Assembly (NCBI GenBank): GCA_021287075.1
Contig: JAJTBD010000012.1
Span: forward strand, 1 to 64,000
DNA: 64,000 nt
Reading direction: 5' to 3'
From: Micrococcales bacterium
GTDB lineage: Bacteria; Actinomycetota; Actinomycetes; Actinomycetales; Dermatophilaceae
Below are positions 17,615 through 29,135 of this stretch, in pieces. The notes below the pieces were generated by a model. That model searched no databases and was not told the DNA's origin. It saw only the letters and a program-made list of their open reading frames with translations. Position numbers and translations under genes: made by a program. The first letter of the stretch is position 1. The number at the start of each line of letters is the position of its first letter.

Positions 17615-18643
17615 GTGTCCGTCCAGTCGCTTCCCGAAGCCCTCCAGGTCGGCGGTTTGGCCCCTGACCGCAACCTTGCGCTCGAGCTCGTCCGTGTCAC
17701 CGAGGCCGCCGCGATCGCAGGCGGCCGCTGGGTGGGCAAGGGCGACAAGAACGCCGCCGACGGCGCCGCCGTCGAGGCCATGCGGACCCTGATCTCCACC
17801 GTCGACATGAACGGCACGGTCGTCATCGGCGAGGGCGAGAAGGACGAGGCGCCGATGCTCTACAACGGGGAGCGGGTCGGCAACGGCGAGGGGGCCGAGT
17901 GCGACGTGGCCGTCGACCCCATCGATGGCACCACGCTGACGGCCAAGGGCATGTCCAATGCGATCGCGGTCATGGCCGTGGCCGACCGCGGCTCGATGTA
18001 TGACCCGAGCGCCGTCTTCTACATGGAAAAGCTCGTCACCGGCCCGGAGGCCGCCGACGCCGTCGACATCACCAAGTCGGTCGCCGACAACATCCGCGCC
18101 GTGGCCGAGGCCAAGAACGAGTCCCCCGAGGACGTCACGGTCGTCATGCTCGACCGCCCACGCCACGAGCGGCTGGCCCAGGAGGTCCGCGAGGCCGGCG
18201 CGCGCATCCGCTTCATCTCCGACGGCGATGTCGCCGGCGCCATCGCGGCCGCCCGCCCCGACACGGGCATCGACCTGCTGCTGGGCATCGGCGGCACCCC
18301 CGAGGGCATCATCGCCGCCTGCGCGATCAAGTGCATCGGCGGCACGATCCAGGGCCGGCTGTGGCCCCAGGACGACGCGGAGCGCCAGCGGGCGATCGAC
18401 GCCGGCCACGACCTCGACCGCGTCCTGACCACCGACGACCTGGTCACCGGCGAGAACTGCTTCTTCGTGGCCACCGGCATCACCGACGGCGAGCTGCTGC
18501 GCGGCGTGCGCTACCACGGTGGCGAGGCCATCACCACGTCACTGGTGATGCGCAGCAAGTCGGGCACCGTCCGCACCGTCGAGGCCCACCACAAGCTCGC
18601 CAAGCTCCAGGCCTACCGTGGTGCCATGAAGGACCGCGCGTGA
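17615..18643 (+). CDS. glpX: Class II fructose-1,6-bisphosphatase
   Basis: A 342-residue GlpX, the gluconeogenic phosphatase of actinobacteria, converting fructose-1,6-bisphosphate to fructose-6-phosphate with a divalent metal. The motifs [11 protein letters not shown] and VDPIDGTT (metal/phosphate site) are present, followed by [17 protein letters not shown] at 17615 follows AAGGGATC; the open frame upstream is non-coding. It overlaps the downstream PfkB kinase by 4 bp (GTGA), linking both in one operon with fumarase behind. Confidence 0.95.
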   Translation: MSVQSLPEALQVGGLAPDRNLALELVRVTEAAAIAGGRWVGKGDKNAADGAAVEAMRTLISTVDMNGTVVIGEGEKDEAPMLYNGERVGNGEGAECDVAVDPIDGTTLTAKGMSNAIAVMAVADRGSMYDPSAVFYMEKLVTGPEAADAVDITKSVADNIRAVAEAKNESPEDVTVVMLDRPRHERLAQEVREAGARIRFISDGDVAGAIAAARPDTGIDLLLGIGGTPEGIIAACAIKCIGGTIQGRLWPQDDAERQRAIDAGHDLDRVLTTDDLVTGENCFFVATGITDGELLRGVRYHGGEAITTSLVMRSKSGTVRTVEAHHKLAKLQAYRGAMKDRA

Positions 18644-19557
18644 GGGACCGCTGCCTCGTCGTCGGCGAGGCGCTGGTCGACATCGTCGAGCGCGGCGGCG
18701 CCGAGCCCACCGAGCACGTCGGCGGGAGCCCGGCCAATGTCGCGATGGGCCTGGCCCGGCTCGGGCATGGCACCGACCTGCTGTGCTGCCTGGCCGACGA
18801 CGAGCGGGGCCGGGTGGTGGCCGATTACGTCGGCACCTCGGGCGCCCGGCTGCTCCCCGAGAGCATGCGCGCCTCCCGCACCTCGACCGCCCTGGCCCGC
18901 CTCGATGAGACCGGCGCCGCGACCTACGAGTTCGACATCACCTGGGACATCCCCGCGGCGGAGGTCGGGCCCGAGACCTCCCACGTCCACACCGGCTCGA
19001 TCGGCGCGATCCTGCCCCCCGGGCGCGAGGCGGTCCTGGCCACCCTCGAGCGCGCCCGCGAGCACGCCACGATCACCTATGACCCCAACATCCGGCCCAG
19101 CATCATCGGCCCGGTCGACGAGGCCCTCCCCCTCATCGAGCGCACGATCGCCCTCACCGACGTGGTCAAGGCCAGTGACGAGGATGTCGCCCTCCTCTAT
19201 CCCGGTATGCCGCTGCGCCGGGTCCTCGCCCACCTCACCTCCCTGGGCCCACGGATCGCGGTGATCACCCGCGGGGCGGAGGGCGTGGTCTATCGCGTCG
19301 CCGCCACCGACGAGACCGGGGAGCAGCGCACGCTCGCGGAGCGGGTCGTCGACACCGTCGGCGCCGGCGACTCCTTCATGGCCGGCCTGGTCAGCGGCCT
19401 GCTCGACGCCGGCCTGCTCGGCGGCCTCGACGCGCGAGACCGACTCATCGAGGCCACCCTGGCCGACGTCACCCCCGCCATCGAGCGCGGGAGCCGTTGT
19501 GCCGCAACGACGGTCGGCCACGCCGGCGCCTACGCACCCACCCGAGACGAGATCTGA
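18640..19557 (+). CDS. PfkB family carbohydrate kinase (fructokinase-like)
   Basis: A 305-residue ribokinase/PfkB-type sugar kinase. It shows the substrate-binding [15 protein letters not shown] near residue 28 and the ATP/anion-hole motif [14 protein letters not shown] near the C-terminus with its catalytic Asp. The GTG overlaps the glpX stop (GTGA), so translation is probably coupled. Sequence suggests a fructokinase or related hexokinase; exact sugar is not shown. Pairing with FBPase hints at hexose-phosphate metabolism. Confidence 0.88.
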   Translation: MRDRCLVVGEALVDIVERGGAEPTEHVGGSPANVAMGLARLGHGTDLLCCLADDERGRVVADYVGTSGARLLPESMRASRTSTALARLDETGAATYEFDITWDIPAAEVGPETSHVHTGSIGAILPPGREAVLATLERAREHATITYDPNIRPSIIGPVDEALPLIERTIALTDVVKASDEDVALLYPGMPLRRVLAHLTSLGPRIAVITRGAEGVVYRVAATDETGEQRTLAERVVDTVGAGDSFMAGLVSGLLDAGLLGGLDARDRLIEATLADVTPAIERGSRCAATTVGHAGAYAPTRDEI

Positions 19558-19570
19558 CAAGGAGTCAGCC

Positions 19571-21277
<1,707 letters not shown>

Positions 21278-21307
21278 CCGGCCATCCCCCTGTGAGAGGA
21301 CCCCTGA

Positions 21308-21829
21308 ATGACTGACCACCGCTCCGACGCCGACGACTTCGCCGACCTGCTCGAGGCCAACCGGCGCTATGCCGAGACCCATGACCTCAAGGGCTTCGAC
21401 GGCATCGCCCACGCCGGCGTCGCGGTCGTGACCTGCATGGACAGCCGGATCGACCCGCTCGGCATGCTCGGGCTCAAGCCCGGTGACGCCAAGATCTTCC
21501 GCAACCCCGGCGGCCGGATCACGCTGGCGGCGCTGGAGGCGCTCGTCCTCGGCGTGCACCTGCTCAACGTCCAGCGCATCCTGGTCGTCCCGCACACCCG
21601 CTGCGCCATGGCGAGCAACAGCGAGGCCGAGCTGCGCGAGCGCGTCGGCGCCTCCGCCGGCATGGACGCCTCCTGGCAGCACTTCCACGCCGTGCCCGAC
21701 CAGCGGATCGCGCTCGCCGAGGACCTGCGGGGCGTGCGGGCCCACCCGCTCATCCCCGACACCGTCAAGCTCGGCGGCTTCATCTACGATGTCGACACCG
21801 GCCTGCTCAACCCCGTCGAGGAGGCCTAG
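21308..21829 (+). CDS. Beta-class carbonic anhydrase
   Basis: A 173-residue beta-carbonic anhydrase, of the short type. Zinc ligands and partners are visible in VTCMDSRIDP (about residue 41) and PHTRCAM (about 96). It interconverts carbon dioxide and bicarbonate. GAGAGGACC precedes the ATG. It follows fumarase by 30 bp and may be last in that operon; the next gene has its own promoter. Confidence 0.9.
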   Translation: MTDHRSDADDFADLLEANRRYAETHDLKGFDGIAHAGVAVVTCMDSRIDPLGMLGLKPGDAKIFRNPGGRITLAALEALVLGVHLLNVQRILVVPHTRCAMASNSEAELRERVGASAGMDASWQHFHAVPDQRIALAEDLRGVRAHPLIPDTVKLGGFIYDVDTGLLNPVEEA

Positions 21830-21839
21830 GCACCGGGCC

Positions 21840-21845
21840 TAGTCT
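21840..21845 (+). promoter_or_regulatory. -10 element of the GH1 glucosidase gene, leaderless layout
   Basis: TAGTCT is followed by six bases, TGGGGG, and the ATG at 21852. The G-run is too close to serve well as a ribosome site. Confidence 0.45.
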
Positions 21846-21851
21846 TGGGGG

Positions 21852-23207
21852 ATGAGCGAGCTGACCTTCCCCACGAGTTTCCTGTGGGGCGCTGCCACGG
21901 CGTCCTACCAGATCGAGGGCGCGGCGACCGAGGACGGCCGCGGCCCCTCGATCTGGGACACCTTCTCCCGCACGCCGGGCAAGGTGCTCGGCGGCGACAC
22001 CGGCGACGTCGCCTGCGACCACTACCACCGGGTCCCCGAGGACCTCGTCCTGATGAAAGAGCTTGGGCTTCAGGCCTATCGCTTCTCGATCGCGTGGCCG
22101 CGCATCATGCCCGAGGGCACCGGCGCGGTGAACCAGGCCGGCATCGACTTCTACTCCCGCCTGGTCGACCAGCTGCTGGCGGGCGGCATCCGCCCCTTTG
22201 TCACGCTCTACCACTGGGACCTGCCGCAGGCGCTCGACGACCGGGGCGGCTGGCTCAACCGCGACAGCGCCGACTGGTTCGCCGACTACACCGCGGCCGT
22301 CGTCGGTGCGCTGGGTGACCGGGTCACCAACTGGACGACGCTCAACGAGCCGTGGTGCTCCTCGCTGCTCAGCTATGCCGTCGGCGCCCACGCCCCCGGT
22401 CACCACGACGGCGGCGAGGCGATGGCCGCGGCCCACCACCTCATGCTCGCCCACGGGCGCGCGGTGCCGGTCATCCGCGAGCACTGCGCGGACGCCGAGG
22501 TGTCGATCACGCTCAACCCGAGCCAGATCCTGGCTCCCGAGGACCCGACCGAGGCCGACCTCGATGCGGTGCGCCGGGCCGACAACGCCTACAACGGCCT
22601 CTTCTTCGGGCCGATCTTCCACGCGGCATACCCCGAGGGGATGCTCGAGGACACCGCACACCTGACCGACCACTCCTATATCCACGACGGCGACCTCGAG
22701 GTCATCTCGGCGCCGCTGGACAACCTCGGGGTCAACAACTACTTCCCGATCCGGGTGCGCTGGAGCGAGACGCCCACTGGCAACGCGCTGCCCGGCTGCG
22801 AGCAGGTCGAGGAGACCACGCCCCGCACCCCCGTCACCGACATGGGCTGGGAGATCAACGCCGGCGCCCACAAGCAGATCGTGCAGCGCTCGGCGGTCGA
22901 GTCCGGCCTTCCGGTCTATATCACCGAGAACGGCTCCGCGTGGCCCGACGAGGTGGCCCCCGATGGCGCGGTGCACGACACCTCGCGCATCGACTACCTG
23001 CGCAGCCACCTCGCCGCGGTCCGCGAGGCGATCGACGAGGGCACCGACGTGCGCGGCTACTTCGCCTGGTCGCTGCTCGACAACTTCGAGTGGGCCTTCG
23101 GATACAGCAAGCGCTTCGGGCTGGTCTATGTCGACTACGAGACCCAGCAGCGGATCGTCAAGGACAGCGGCCGGGAGTATGCCGCGATCATCGGCTCCCA
23201 GCACTGA
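21852..23207 (+). CDS. Glycoside hydrolase family 1 beta-glucosidase
   Basis: A 451-residue GH1 retaining beta-glycosidase of full length. The N-terminal LWGAATASYQIEGA, acid/base Glu in TTLNEPW (about residue 165) and nucleophile Glu in VYITENGSAW (about 359) are all present. No signal peptide, so it acts in the cytoplasm on imported beta-glucosides such as cellobiose. No transporter or LacI regulator is adjacent. A strong hairpin follows at 23241. Confidence 0.95.
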   Translation: MSELTFPTSFLWGAATASYQIEGAATEDGRGPSIWDTFSRTPGKVLGGDTGDVACDHYHRVPEDLVLMKELGLQAYRFSIAWPRIMPEGTGAVNQAGIDFYSRLVDQLLAGGIRPFVTLYHWDLPQALDDRGGWLNRDSADWFADYTAAVVGALGDRVTNWTTLNEPWCSSLLSYAVGAHAPGHHDGGEAMAAAHHLMLAHGRAVPVIREHCADAEVSITLNPSQILAPEDPTEADLDAVRRADNAYNGLFFGPIFHAAYPEGMLEDTAHLTDHSYIHDGDLEVISAPLDNLGVNNYFPIRVRWSETPTGNALPGCEQVEETTPRTPVTDMGWEINAGAHKQIVQRSAVESGLPVYITENGSAWPDEVAPDGAVHDTSRIDYLRSHLAAVREAIDEGTDVRGYFAWSLLDNFEWAFGYSKRFGLVYVDYETQQRIVKDSGREYAAIIGSQH

Positions 23208-23240
23208 CGGCCAGACCACCCCTCCCCCGGACAGCGCAGT

Positions 23241-23269
23241 GGGCCGGCTCCCTCGACGGGAGCCGGCCC
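23241..23269. terminator. Bidirectional hairpin terminator between GH1 gene and glmM
   Basis: Perfect 12-bp arms, GGGCCGGCTCCC and its complement, with a 5-base loop, between two convergent genes. No U-run, as is common in actinobacteria. Confidence 0.8.
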
Positions 23270-23294
23270 CCTGCCGTGTCGTGCGGCGTCGGCC

Positions 23295-24644
23295 TCAGAT
23301 GGCCAGGCGCTCCTTGACGACCGTGGCCAGGCGCTCGGCCACGGCGGTCGCCTCCTCTGCGGTGGCGGCCTCGACCATCACCCGGACGACCGGCTCCGTG
23401 CCGGACTTGCGCAGCAGGACCCGGCCCGAGCCGTCGAGCAGGGTGGTCGCGTCGGCGACGGCGGACTGGAGACCCTCGTCGGTCTCGACCCGGTCCTTGT
23501 CGACGCCCTTGACGTTGATGAGCGTCTGCGGCAGCCGGGTCATGACGGTGCCGAGGTCGGCGAGGCTGCGGCCGGTCTCGGCCACGCGCGAGGCGAGCAT
23601 GAGGCCGGTCAGGACCCCGTCGCCGGTGGTGCCGTGGTCGAGGATGATCACGTGTCCGGACTGCTCCCCGCCGAGGGAGAGCGAGGAGGCACGCATCTCC
23701 TCGAGCACATAGCGGTCGCCGACGCCGGTCTGCTTGACCGTGATGCCCTCTCGCTCCATCGCCTGGAGGAGTCCGAGGTTGCTCATGACCGTGGCCACGA
23801 GCGTGTCCTCGGCCAGGACGCCGCGGTCCTTCATGGCCACCGCGAGGATGCCCATGATCTGGTCGCCGTCGATGACGGTGCCGGAGGCGTCGACGGCAAG
23901 GCAGCGGTCGGCGTCGCCGTCGTTGGCGATGCCGAGGTCGGCGCCGTGCTCCACGACGGCGGCCTGGAGCTTGTCGAGGTGGGTGGAGCCATAGCCGTCG
24001 TTGATGTTGAGCCCGTCGGGCCGGTTGCCGATCGCCACGACCTCCGCCCCGGCGAGGGTGAAGACCTCGGCCGCGACCTCGCTGGCCGCGCCGTGGGCGG
24101 CGTCGGTGACGACCTTGAGCCCCTCGAGACGGTGCGGCAGGGCCTTGAGGAGGTGGGACATATAGCGCGTGGAGCCGTCGGTCATCTGGAAGACGCGTCC
24201 GACGTCGGCGCCGGTGGGACGCTCCCACTCCTCGCCCATGCGCTTCTCGATGGCGTCCTCGATCTCGTCGGCGAGCTTGTGGCCGCCGCGGGCAAAGAAC
24301 TTGATGCCGTTGTCGGGCATCGCGTTGTGCGACGCCGAGAGCATGACGCCGAAGTCGGCGCCCGAGTCGGCCGTCAGGAAGGCGATCGCAGGGGTCGGGA
24401 GGACACCCGCGTCATAGACGTCGACGCCCGCCGAGGCCAGGCCCGCGATGACGGCGGCGCCGAGGAACTCACCCGAGGCCCGCGGGTCCCGTCCGACGAC
24501 GGCGCGCGGTCGGGGGTCGGCCTGGGCCGCCTCGCTCTCACGGAAAACGTGGGCCGCCGCGACGGCCAGGTCGAGAGCCAGCTCCGCCGTGATGTCCCGG
24601 TTGGCCAGTCCCCGCACCCCGTCGGTGCCGAACAGTCGTGCCAT
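23295..24644 (-). CDS. glmM: Phosphoglucosamine mutase
   Basis: A 449-residue GlmM, interconverting glucosamine-6-phosphate and glucosamine-1-phosphate for cell-wall UDP-GlcNAc synthesis. It starts [15 protein letters not shown]; the phosphoserine loop is [17 protein letters not shown] (about residue 105), the Mg site NDGDADR, the sugar loop GGEQSGH and the phosphate loop [15 protein letters not shown] at 24642-24644 follows GAAAGG. In many actinobacteria glmM follows rplM-rpsI on the same strand, as here, but with gtrA inserted between on the opposite strand. Confidence 0.96.
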   Translation of the reverse strand: MARLFGTDGVRGLANRDITAELALDLAVAAAHVFRESEAAQADPRPRAVVGRDPRASGEFLGAAVIAGLASAGVDVYDAGVLPTPAIAFLTADSGADFGVMLSASHNAMPDNGIKFFARGGHKLADEIEDAIEKRMGEEWERPTGADVGRVFQMTDGSTRYMSHLLKALPHRLEGLKVVTDAAHGAASEVAAEVFTLAGAEVVAIGNRPDGLNINDGYGSTHLDKLQAAVVEHGADLGIANDGDADRCLAVDASGTVIDGDQIMGILAVAMKDRGVLAEDTLVATVMSNLGLLQAMEREGITVKQTGVGDRYVLEEMRASSLSLGGEQSGHVIILDHGTTGDGVLTGLMLASRVAETGRSLADLGTVMTRLPQTLINVKGVDKDRVETDEGLQSAVADATTLLDGSGRVLLRKSGTEPVVRVMVEAATAEEATAVAERLATVVKERLAI

Positions 24645-24790
24645 GAGTCGGTTGCCTTTCGTCCGTGGGCCGCGCATGCGGCATACAGGCCGCTCACGCG
24701 AGCCCCAGCACACGAACTTACTCCCTCGTGGCGGCGGACCACGAAACGACGCGAGGGGCGCCCGTGGAAGGGGACACGCCGGCCGCGGCA

Positions 24791-24796
24791 TACAAT
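24791..24796 (+). promoter_or_regulatory. -10 element before the gtrA leader ORF
   Basis: TACAAT ends six bases before the ATG at 24803. It overlaps a copy of GCGGCATAC (24785-24793), so whatever binds that repeat could affect this promoter. The -35 is weak. Confidence 0.4.
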
Positions 24797-24802
24797 CGGA
24801 GC

Positions 24803-24847
24803 ATGCAGCGAGCCGCCCACCGCACCCCGACAGGCGCCGGGCGGTGA
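24803..24847 (+). CDS. Possible 14-residue leader peptide upstream of gtrA
   Basis: A short ORF encoding [14 protein letters not shown]. It starts six bases after a TACAAT -10 element and its TGA overlaps the gtrA GTG (GTGA at 24844-24847), the layout of a translationally coupled leader. It is too short for coding statistics and may be fortuitous. Confidence 0.3.
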   Translation: MQRAAHRTPTGAGR

Positions 24848-25278
24848 CCGCCGCTGGCCGCCATGTGAGCAGCCAGGCGGGACGGTTCGCGGTCGTCGGC
24901 GCGTTCAGCACCGTCTTCCACCTCGCGCTTTTCGCGGCATTCGAGCAGGTAATGGCGCCGCAGGCGGCCAACCTGAGCGCCCTGGTCATCGCCACGGTCG
25001 CCAACACCGCCCTCAACCGCCGGTGGACCTTCGGGGTCCAGGGCCGCGAGGGCGCCGCCAAGCACCAGCTCCAGGGCCTCGTCCTGTTCTTCGTCACGTG
25101 GGCCGCGACTGCGGGCGGCCTCTGGGCCGTGCATGCCCTCGTCGCTCACCCGCCGACCTGGGTCCAGACCTTCGCGGTGCTCAGCGCCAATGTCATCGCG
25201 ACCCTCATCCGGTTCGTCGCGATGCGGATGTGGATGTTCCGCGGGCACGCCCCCGCCCGCCACGTCGCCGCCGACTGA
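24844..25278 (+). CDS. GtrA family membrane protein
   Basis: A 144-residue GtrA/DPMS-type protein with four predicted membrane segments, beginning with [18 protein letters not shown] and including the family-typical [11 protein letters not shown]. Members are thought to help flip or deliver polyprenyl-linked sugars for glycosylation of envelope polymers. The GTG at 24844 is supported by overlap with the leader ORF; a GTG at 24865 is an alternative. It ends in a hairpin shared with the convergent rpsI. Confidence 0.85.
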   Translation: MTAAGRHVSSQAGRFAVVGAFSTVFHLALFAAFEQVMAPQAANLSALVIATVANTALNRRWTFGVQGREGAAKHQLQGLVLFFVTWAATAGGLWAVHALVAHPPTWVQTFAVLSANVIATLIRFVAMRMWMFRGHAPARHVAAD

Positions 25279-25295
25279 CCGGCCCGAACACACGC

Positions 25296-25333
25296 CGACG
25301 GGGCGGCCCCTCCGAGGAGGGACCGCCCCGTCG
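25296..25333. terminator. Bidirectional hairpin terminator between gtrA and rpsI
   Basis: 18-bp arms (CGACGGGGCGG...), one mismatch, 2-base loop, in the gap between two convergent genes. Confidence 0.8.
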
Positions 25334-25353
25334 TGGGCGTGCAGGCCGCTGGA

Positions 25354-25857
25354 TCAGCGCTTGCTGTACTGCGGTGCCTTGCGGGCCTTCTTGAGACCGG
25401 CCTTCTTGCGCTCCGGGACGCGGGCATCGCGGGTGAGGAAGCCGGCCTTCTTCAGCGTGGCGCGGTTGAGCTCCTCGTCGACCCCGTTGAGGGAGCGGGC
25501 GACACCGAGGCGGACGGCGCCGGCCTGGCCGGAGGGGCCACCACCGTGGACGCGCACGAGCACGTCATAGGCGCCGTCGAGCTCGAGCACCTTGAGGGGC
25601 TCGTTGACGATCTGCTGGTGGACCTTGTTGGGGAAGTACTCCTCCAGCGTGCGGCCGTTGATCTTCCACTCGCCGGTGCCGGGGACGATCCGGACGCGGG
25701 CGATGGCCTGCTTGCGGCGACCGGTCGCGGCGCCGGGGGCGGACGCGGACGGGCGGCGGGCCGGCTCGCCGGAGACGGCGGTGTCGGACTCGGAGGTGTA
25801 CTCGCTCAGCTCGGGCTCGTCGGTCTCGAGGACGGTCTCGTTGATGTTCTCAGTCAT
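25354..25857 (-). CDS. rpsI: 30S ribosomal protein S9
   Basis: A 167-residue uS9. The conserved domain begins at about residue 46 ([18 protein letters not shown]) and ends in the basic KAPQYSKR tail that reaches the P-site tRNA. The first 45 residues form an acidic, Ser/Thr/Glu-rich extension typical of actinobacterial S9. It follows rplM by 35 bp as the standard rplM-rpsI operon. Confidence 0.97.
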   Translation of the reverse strand: MTENINETVLETDEPELSEYTSESDTAVSGEPARRPSASAPGAATGRRKQAIARVRIVPGTGEWKINGRTLEEYFPNKVHQQIVNEPLKVLELDGAYDVLVRVHGGGPSGQAGAVRLGVARSLNGVDEELNRATLKKAGFLTRDARVPERKKAGLKKARKAPQYSKR

Positions 25858-25892
25858 GTTCCGTTTCGCTTTCTACGCAGACCCGCGCGGGA

Positions 25893-26336
25893 TTACTGCG
25901 CGACCTGGGAGATCTCGTAGGGAACCGGCTTCTGGGCCGCGTGCGGGTGCTCGGGGCCGGCGTAGACCTTGAGCTTGGCCAGCTGCTGGCGGCCGAGGGT
26001 GGTCTTGGGGATCATGCCGCGGACGGCCTTCTCGATGGCCTTCTCGGGGCTCTTCTCGAGCAGCTCGACATAGGTCTGCGACTTCAGACCGCCCGGGAAG
26101 CCCGAGTGGCGGTAGGCGCGCTTCTGCTCGAGCTTGGCGCCGGTGAGGGCCACCTTGTCGGCGTTGATGATGATGACGAAGTCGCCGGTGTCGACGTGGG
26201 GGGCATAGGTCGCCTTGTGCTTGCCGCGCAGGAGGTTGGCGGTCTGCGAGGCGAGGCGGCCGAGCACGACGTCGGTCGCGTCGATCACGTGCCAGGTGCG
26301 AGTGATCTCGCCCGGCTTCGGGGTGTAGGTGCGCAT
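25893..26336 (-). CDS. rplM: 50S ribosomal protein L13
   Basis: A 147-residue uL13 of normal length, with [19 protein letters not shown] at the N-terminus and [21 protein letters not shown] later. It is an early-assembly large-subunit protein. It heads the rplM-rpsI operon; its promoter must lie in the 249-bp gap to the divergent regulator at 26586, which also holds a GTATGCCGC copy (26369-26377). Confidence 0.97.
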   Translation of the reverse strand: MRTYTPKPGEITRTWHVIDATDVVLGRLASQTANLLRGKHKATYAPHVDTGDFVIIINADKVALTGAKLEQKRAYRHSGFPGGLKSQTYVELLEKSPEKAIEKAVRGMIPKTTLGRQQLAKLKVYAGPEHPHAAQKPVPYEISQVAQ

Positions 26337-26549
26337 GTCAGCCTTACGTGTGGTCTTTCATGATGGGCGTATGCCGCGGGCGCCCGAGGGCGGTAGCTCT
26401 CCCTGGGGGATGCAACGCCCTGGAGGGCGCGCGGCACAACAGTTCTCAAGTCTACGGGCGCGGCTGGCTGCACCCAAATCCCTCGCCACTCCCCCAAAAA
26501 CCCCCTCTGAACTGCACAAACGCCTCTCGACAGCTCTCGTGCAGAGAAC

Positions 26550-26579
26550 TTGTGCAAACAGAATATGCAAAGGTATTGT
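26550..26579 (+). promoter_or_regulatory. Promoter and candidate operator of the ArsR-type gene
   Basis: TTGTGC (26550-26555), an 18-base spacer and TATTGT (26574-26579) form a good sigma-70-type promoter six bases before the ATG, giving a leaderless mRNA. TGCAC/GTGCA half sites recur at about 26513, 26539, 26552 and 26578, so the regulator may bind here and control itself. Confidence 0.6.
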
Positions 26580-26585
26580 GCACAC

Positions 26586-27215
26586 ATGCCGCCTCCCCGA
26601 CCCCGGAGCGAGCCACCGCAGCCCGACCCCGACTACTCCGGCATCCGCCTCGACGCCCGGGCGCTGAAGGTCCTGGCCCACCCGCTGCGCTCGCGCCTGC
26701 TCATCGCACTGCGCACCGGCGGCCCGGCGACGGCCACCGACCTGGCCGGTGCCCTCGGCACCAACTCCGGGGCGACGAGCTATCACCTGCGCAAGCTCGA
26801 GGAGATCGGGCTGGTCAGCGACACCGGCGAGGGCGAGGGCAAGCGGCGGCTCTGGCGCGCGTCGACCGACTACCACTCCTTCTGGCCCTCAGATGTCGCC
26901 GGCGACGAGGACGCCGAGACCGCGCTCAACTGGCTCAGCCGCGACTACATCCGCCACCTCACCGAGCAGTACGAGCGCTGGCTCGACGTCGAGCAGACCT
27001 GGCCGGTCCCCTGGCGTGACGCGACCGGGCTGAGCGACAGCAACGTGGTCGCCACCCCGGAGCAGCTCGAGGCCATGCGCGAGGAGATCGCCGAGGTCAT
27101 GGCCCGCTACCGCCGGATCGGCCAGGGCAACCCCGAGGCCCGGCGCGTCGCGGCATACAGCGTCGTCTATCCACTCGACCTCGAGCGGGCGCCGCGCGGG
27201 ACGGTCCGGGGATGA
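26586..27215 (+). CDS. ArsR-family winged-helix transcriptional regulator
   Basis: A 209-residue regulator. The N-terminal winged helix (about 15-90) has RALKVLAHPLRSRLLIAL and LGTNSGATSYHLRKLEEIGLV, as in ArsR/HTH_20 proteins. No metal-binding Cys cluster is visible; the C-terminal half (EQYERWLDVEQTW) may bind a ligand. ATG at 26586 is chosen because the -10 ends six bases before it. It overlaps the MFS gene by 4 bp (ATGA) and probably controls that exporter. Confidence 0.88.
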   Translation: MPPPRPRSEPPQPDPDYSGIRLDARALKVLAHPLRSRLLIALRTGGPATATDLAGALGTNSGATSYHLRKLEEIGLVSDTGEGEGKRRLWRASTDYHSFWPSDVAGDEDAETALNWLSRDYIRHLTEQYERWLDVEQTWPVPWRDATGLSDSNVVATPEQLEAMREEIAEVMARYRRIGQGNPEARRVAAYSVVYPLDLERAPRGTVRG

Positions 27216-28495
27216 GCGCGCCGACGGCTGAGACGCGGGCGCCCCTCTCCCCCAAGGCAGCAGAGCGCATCTATCTCCTGCTCGTCCTCACTCGGTGGTT
27301 CCCCGTCGGGCTCATCGTCGGGCTCTTCATCCTCATCCAGACCTCCCGGGGGCTCAGCGTCGCCGAGGCGATGACGGCGATCGCCGCCACCGGCGTGGCG
27401 TGCGCCCTGTTCGAGCTCCCCACGAGCGGCTTCGCCGACGCCCTCGGCCGACGCCCGGTCTATCTCGCGGCCGCGGCGCTCAACGTGCTCGTCGCCTATC
27501 TGTATGCCGTGGCCGACTCCTTCTGGGCCTTCGCCGTCGCGGCGGCGCTCATGGGCGTCTTCCGGGCCCTGGACTCGGGCCCGCTGGAGGCCTGGTTCGT
27601 CGACACCGTCCACGAGGCCAGCCCGGGCGCCGACGTCGACCAGCCCCTCGCCCGGGCCGGCACGACGGTCGGCATCGCGATGGCGGTGGGGTCGGCCATC
27701 TCGGGCCTGCTCGTGTGGTGGCACCCGATCCGCTCGATGCCGGCCATCGACCTGCCGGTCTGGGTCTACTTCGGGCTCACCATCGCCCACCTGCTCGCGG
27801 TCCTCGTCCTCCTGCGAGAGACCCCGCGCGGCCATGACGCGACCCGGCTGGCCCGTGCCCTGCGCTCGATGAGGGAGACACCCTCTGTGGTCGTCTCGGG
27901 GCTGCGCATGCTGCGGACCAACCGGATCCTGCGGGCGCTCGTGCTCGTCGAGATCTTCTGGGCGACAGGGATGCTCGTCTTCGAGAGCTTCATGTCGGTG
28001 CGGCTGGCCGAGCTCGTCGGGGGCGAGACCCGGGCCGGCGCGCTCATCGGCCCCGTCGCCGCCGGCGGCTGGGCGGTTTTCGCCCTCGGCTCCGCGCTCG
28101 CCGGGTGGGCAAGTCGCCGCCATGGGGTCGCCAGGGCCGCCATCGCCGCACGCGCCCTCAACGGCATCGGCGCCGTCGTCATGGGGCTGACGGCCGGGCC
28201 GGTCGCGCTCATCGCGGCATACCTCTTTGCCTATGGCGCGCACGGCATGAACGGCGCACCGCATGCCGCGCTGCTGCACCGCGAGGCCGACTCGTCCAAC
28301 CGGGCGACCGTCCTGTCGATCAACTCGATGGTCAGCTTCCTGGCGTTCTCGATCTCGACCACGGTCATGGGACAGGTCGCGGGCGCCTGGTCGGTCCAGA
28401 CCGCAATGGTGATCGCCGGCGCCTTCTCGATCCTCGGCGCCTTCTGCTATCTCCCGGCCCTGCGCCACGAGCAGTCGGGGAGACTTCAGCCGTGA
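27212..28495 (+). CDS. MFS transporter
   Basis: A 427-residue major facilitator protein with about 12 membrane segments. The loop after TM2 has GFADALGRRPVY, the MFS A-motif. It is co-translated with the ArsR-type regulator upstream and overlaps the LmeA gene downstream (GTGA). Likely a drug or metabolite exporter; the substrate is unknown. Confidence 0.85.
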   Translation: MSAPTAETRAPLSPKAAERIYLLLVLTRWFPVGLIVGLFILIQTSRGLSVAEAMTAIAATGVACALFELPTSGFADALGRRPVYLAAAALNVLVAYLYAVADSFWAFAVAAALMGVFRALDSGPLEAWFVDTVHEASPGADVDQPLARAGTTVGIAMAVGSAISGLLVWWHPIRSMPAIDLPVWVYFGLTIAHLLAVLVLLRETPRGHDATRLARALRSMRETPSVVVSGLRMLRTNRILRALVLVEIFWATGMLVFESFMSVRLAELVGGETRAGALIGPVAAGGWAVFALGSALAGWASRRHGVARAAIAARALNGIGAVVMGLTAGPVALIAAYLFAYGAHGMNGAPHAALLHREADSSNRATVLSINSMVSFLAFSISTTVMGQVAGAWSVQTAMVIAGAFSILGAFCYLPALRHEQSGRLQP

Positions 28496-29007
28496 AGCGC
28501 TTCGCACTCGGCCTCGTCGTCGGCGCCCTCGCAGTCCTGCTGGGCCTGGGCGCGCTCCTGTGGGCCGTCAGCTCACCGGCCGAGGCGCCGGCGGCGCCCG
28601 CTCGGTCGGCGACCAGCGGCAAAGAGCTGCGCGCCCAGCGGCTCGACGCCGACGCGCTGCTGTCCTATGCCGAGGTGGCCGCCCAGATGGGGCCCGAGAC
28701 GACACTGGCGGCCGCCGGTCCCGACCGCGTGGAGGTCCGCCGCCGCATCGAGGTGCTCGGCCGGCAGGTGACGGTGCGTGCCGAGGGCGCAGTCCGCGCC
28801 CAGGACGGCCTGGTCGTGATGGAGCCCGAGGAGGTCGGCCTGGCCGACGCCGAGGGCCTGCCGCTGCCGCCGGCCGTCACCCGCCTGGTCACCGTGCGCC
28901 AGCCCGTGACCGGACTGCCCGACGGCCTGACGCTGACCCGGGTCACCGCCGATGCCAACGGTATTCACGCCCACCTCGAGGGCACCGACGTCCCGCTCCC
29001 CCGCTGA
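28492..29007 (+). CDS. LmeA family (DUF2993) phospholipid-binding protein
   Basis: A 171-residue protein with an N-terminal membrane anchor/signal (FALGLVVGALAVLLGLGALLW, about 4-24 without clear cleavage site) and a DUF2993 domain. In mycobacteria LmeA binds phospholipid and helps make mannosylated lipoglycans. The match is by overall pattern, so moderate. GTG overlaps the MFS stop, making it third in the ArsR-MFS operon. Confidence 0.7.
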   Translation: MKRFALGLVVGALAVLLGLGALLWAVSSPAEAPAAPARSATSGKELRAQRLDADALLSYAEVAAQMGPETTLAAAGPDRVEVRRRIEVLGRQVTVRAEGAVRAQDGLVVMEPEEVGLADAEGLPLPPAVTRLVTVRQPVTGLPDGLTLTRVTADANGIHAHLEGTDVPLPR

Positions 29008-29081
29008 CCCGTCGGCCGCCCACCCCACCCCACCTCGCGCTTTAGCCCACTTGGGCACGATCGCCCCACCCCCAACACGCG

Positions 29082-29113
29082 GGTATGCCGCGGAGCTGGC
29101 TCCGCGGCATACC
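29082..29113. terminator. Hairpin made of inverted GTATGCCGC repeats
   Basis: A perfect inverted repeat with 15-base arms, GGTATGCCGCGGAGC and its complement, and a 2-base centre, between convergent lmeA-like and amylase genes. It probably ends both transcripts. Each arm contains one copy of the genome-wide 9-mer. Confidence 0.75.
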
Positions 29114-29135
29114 TGGTCGTGCGTTGGGGAGAGCG

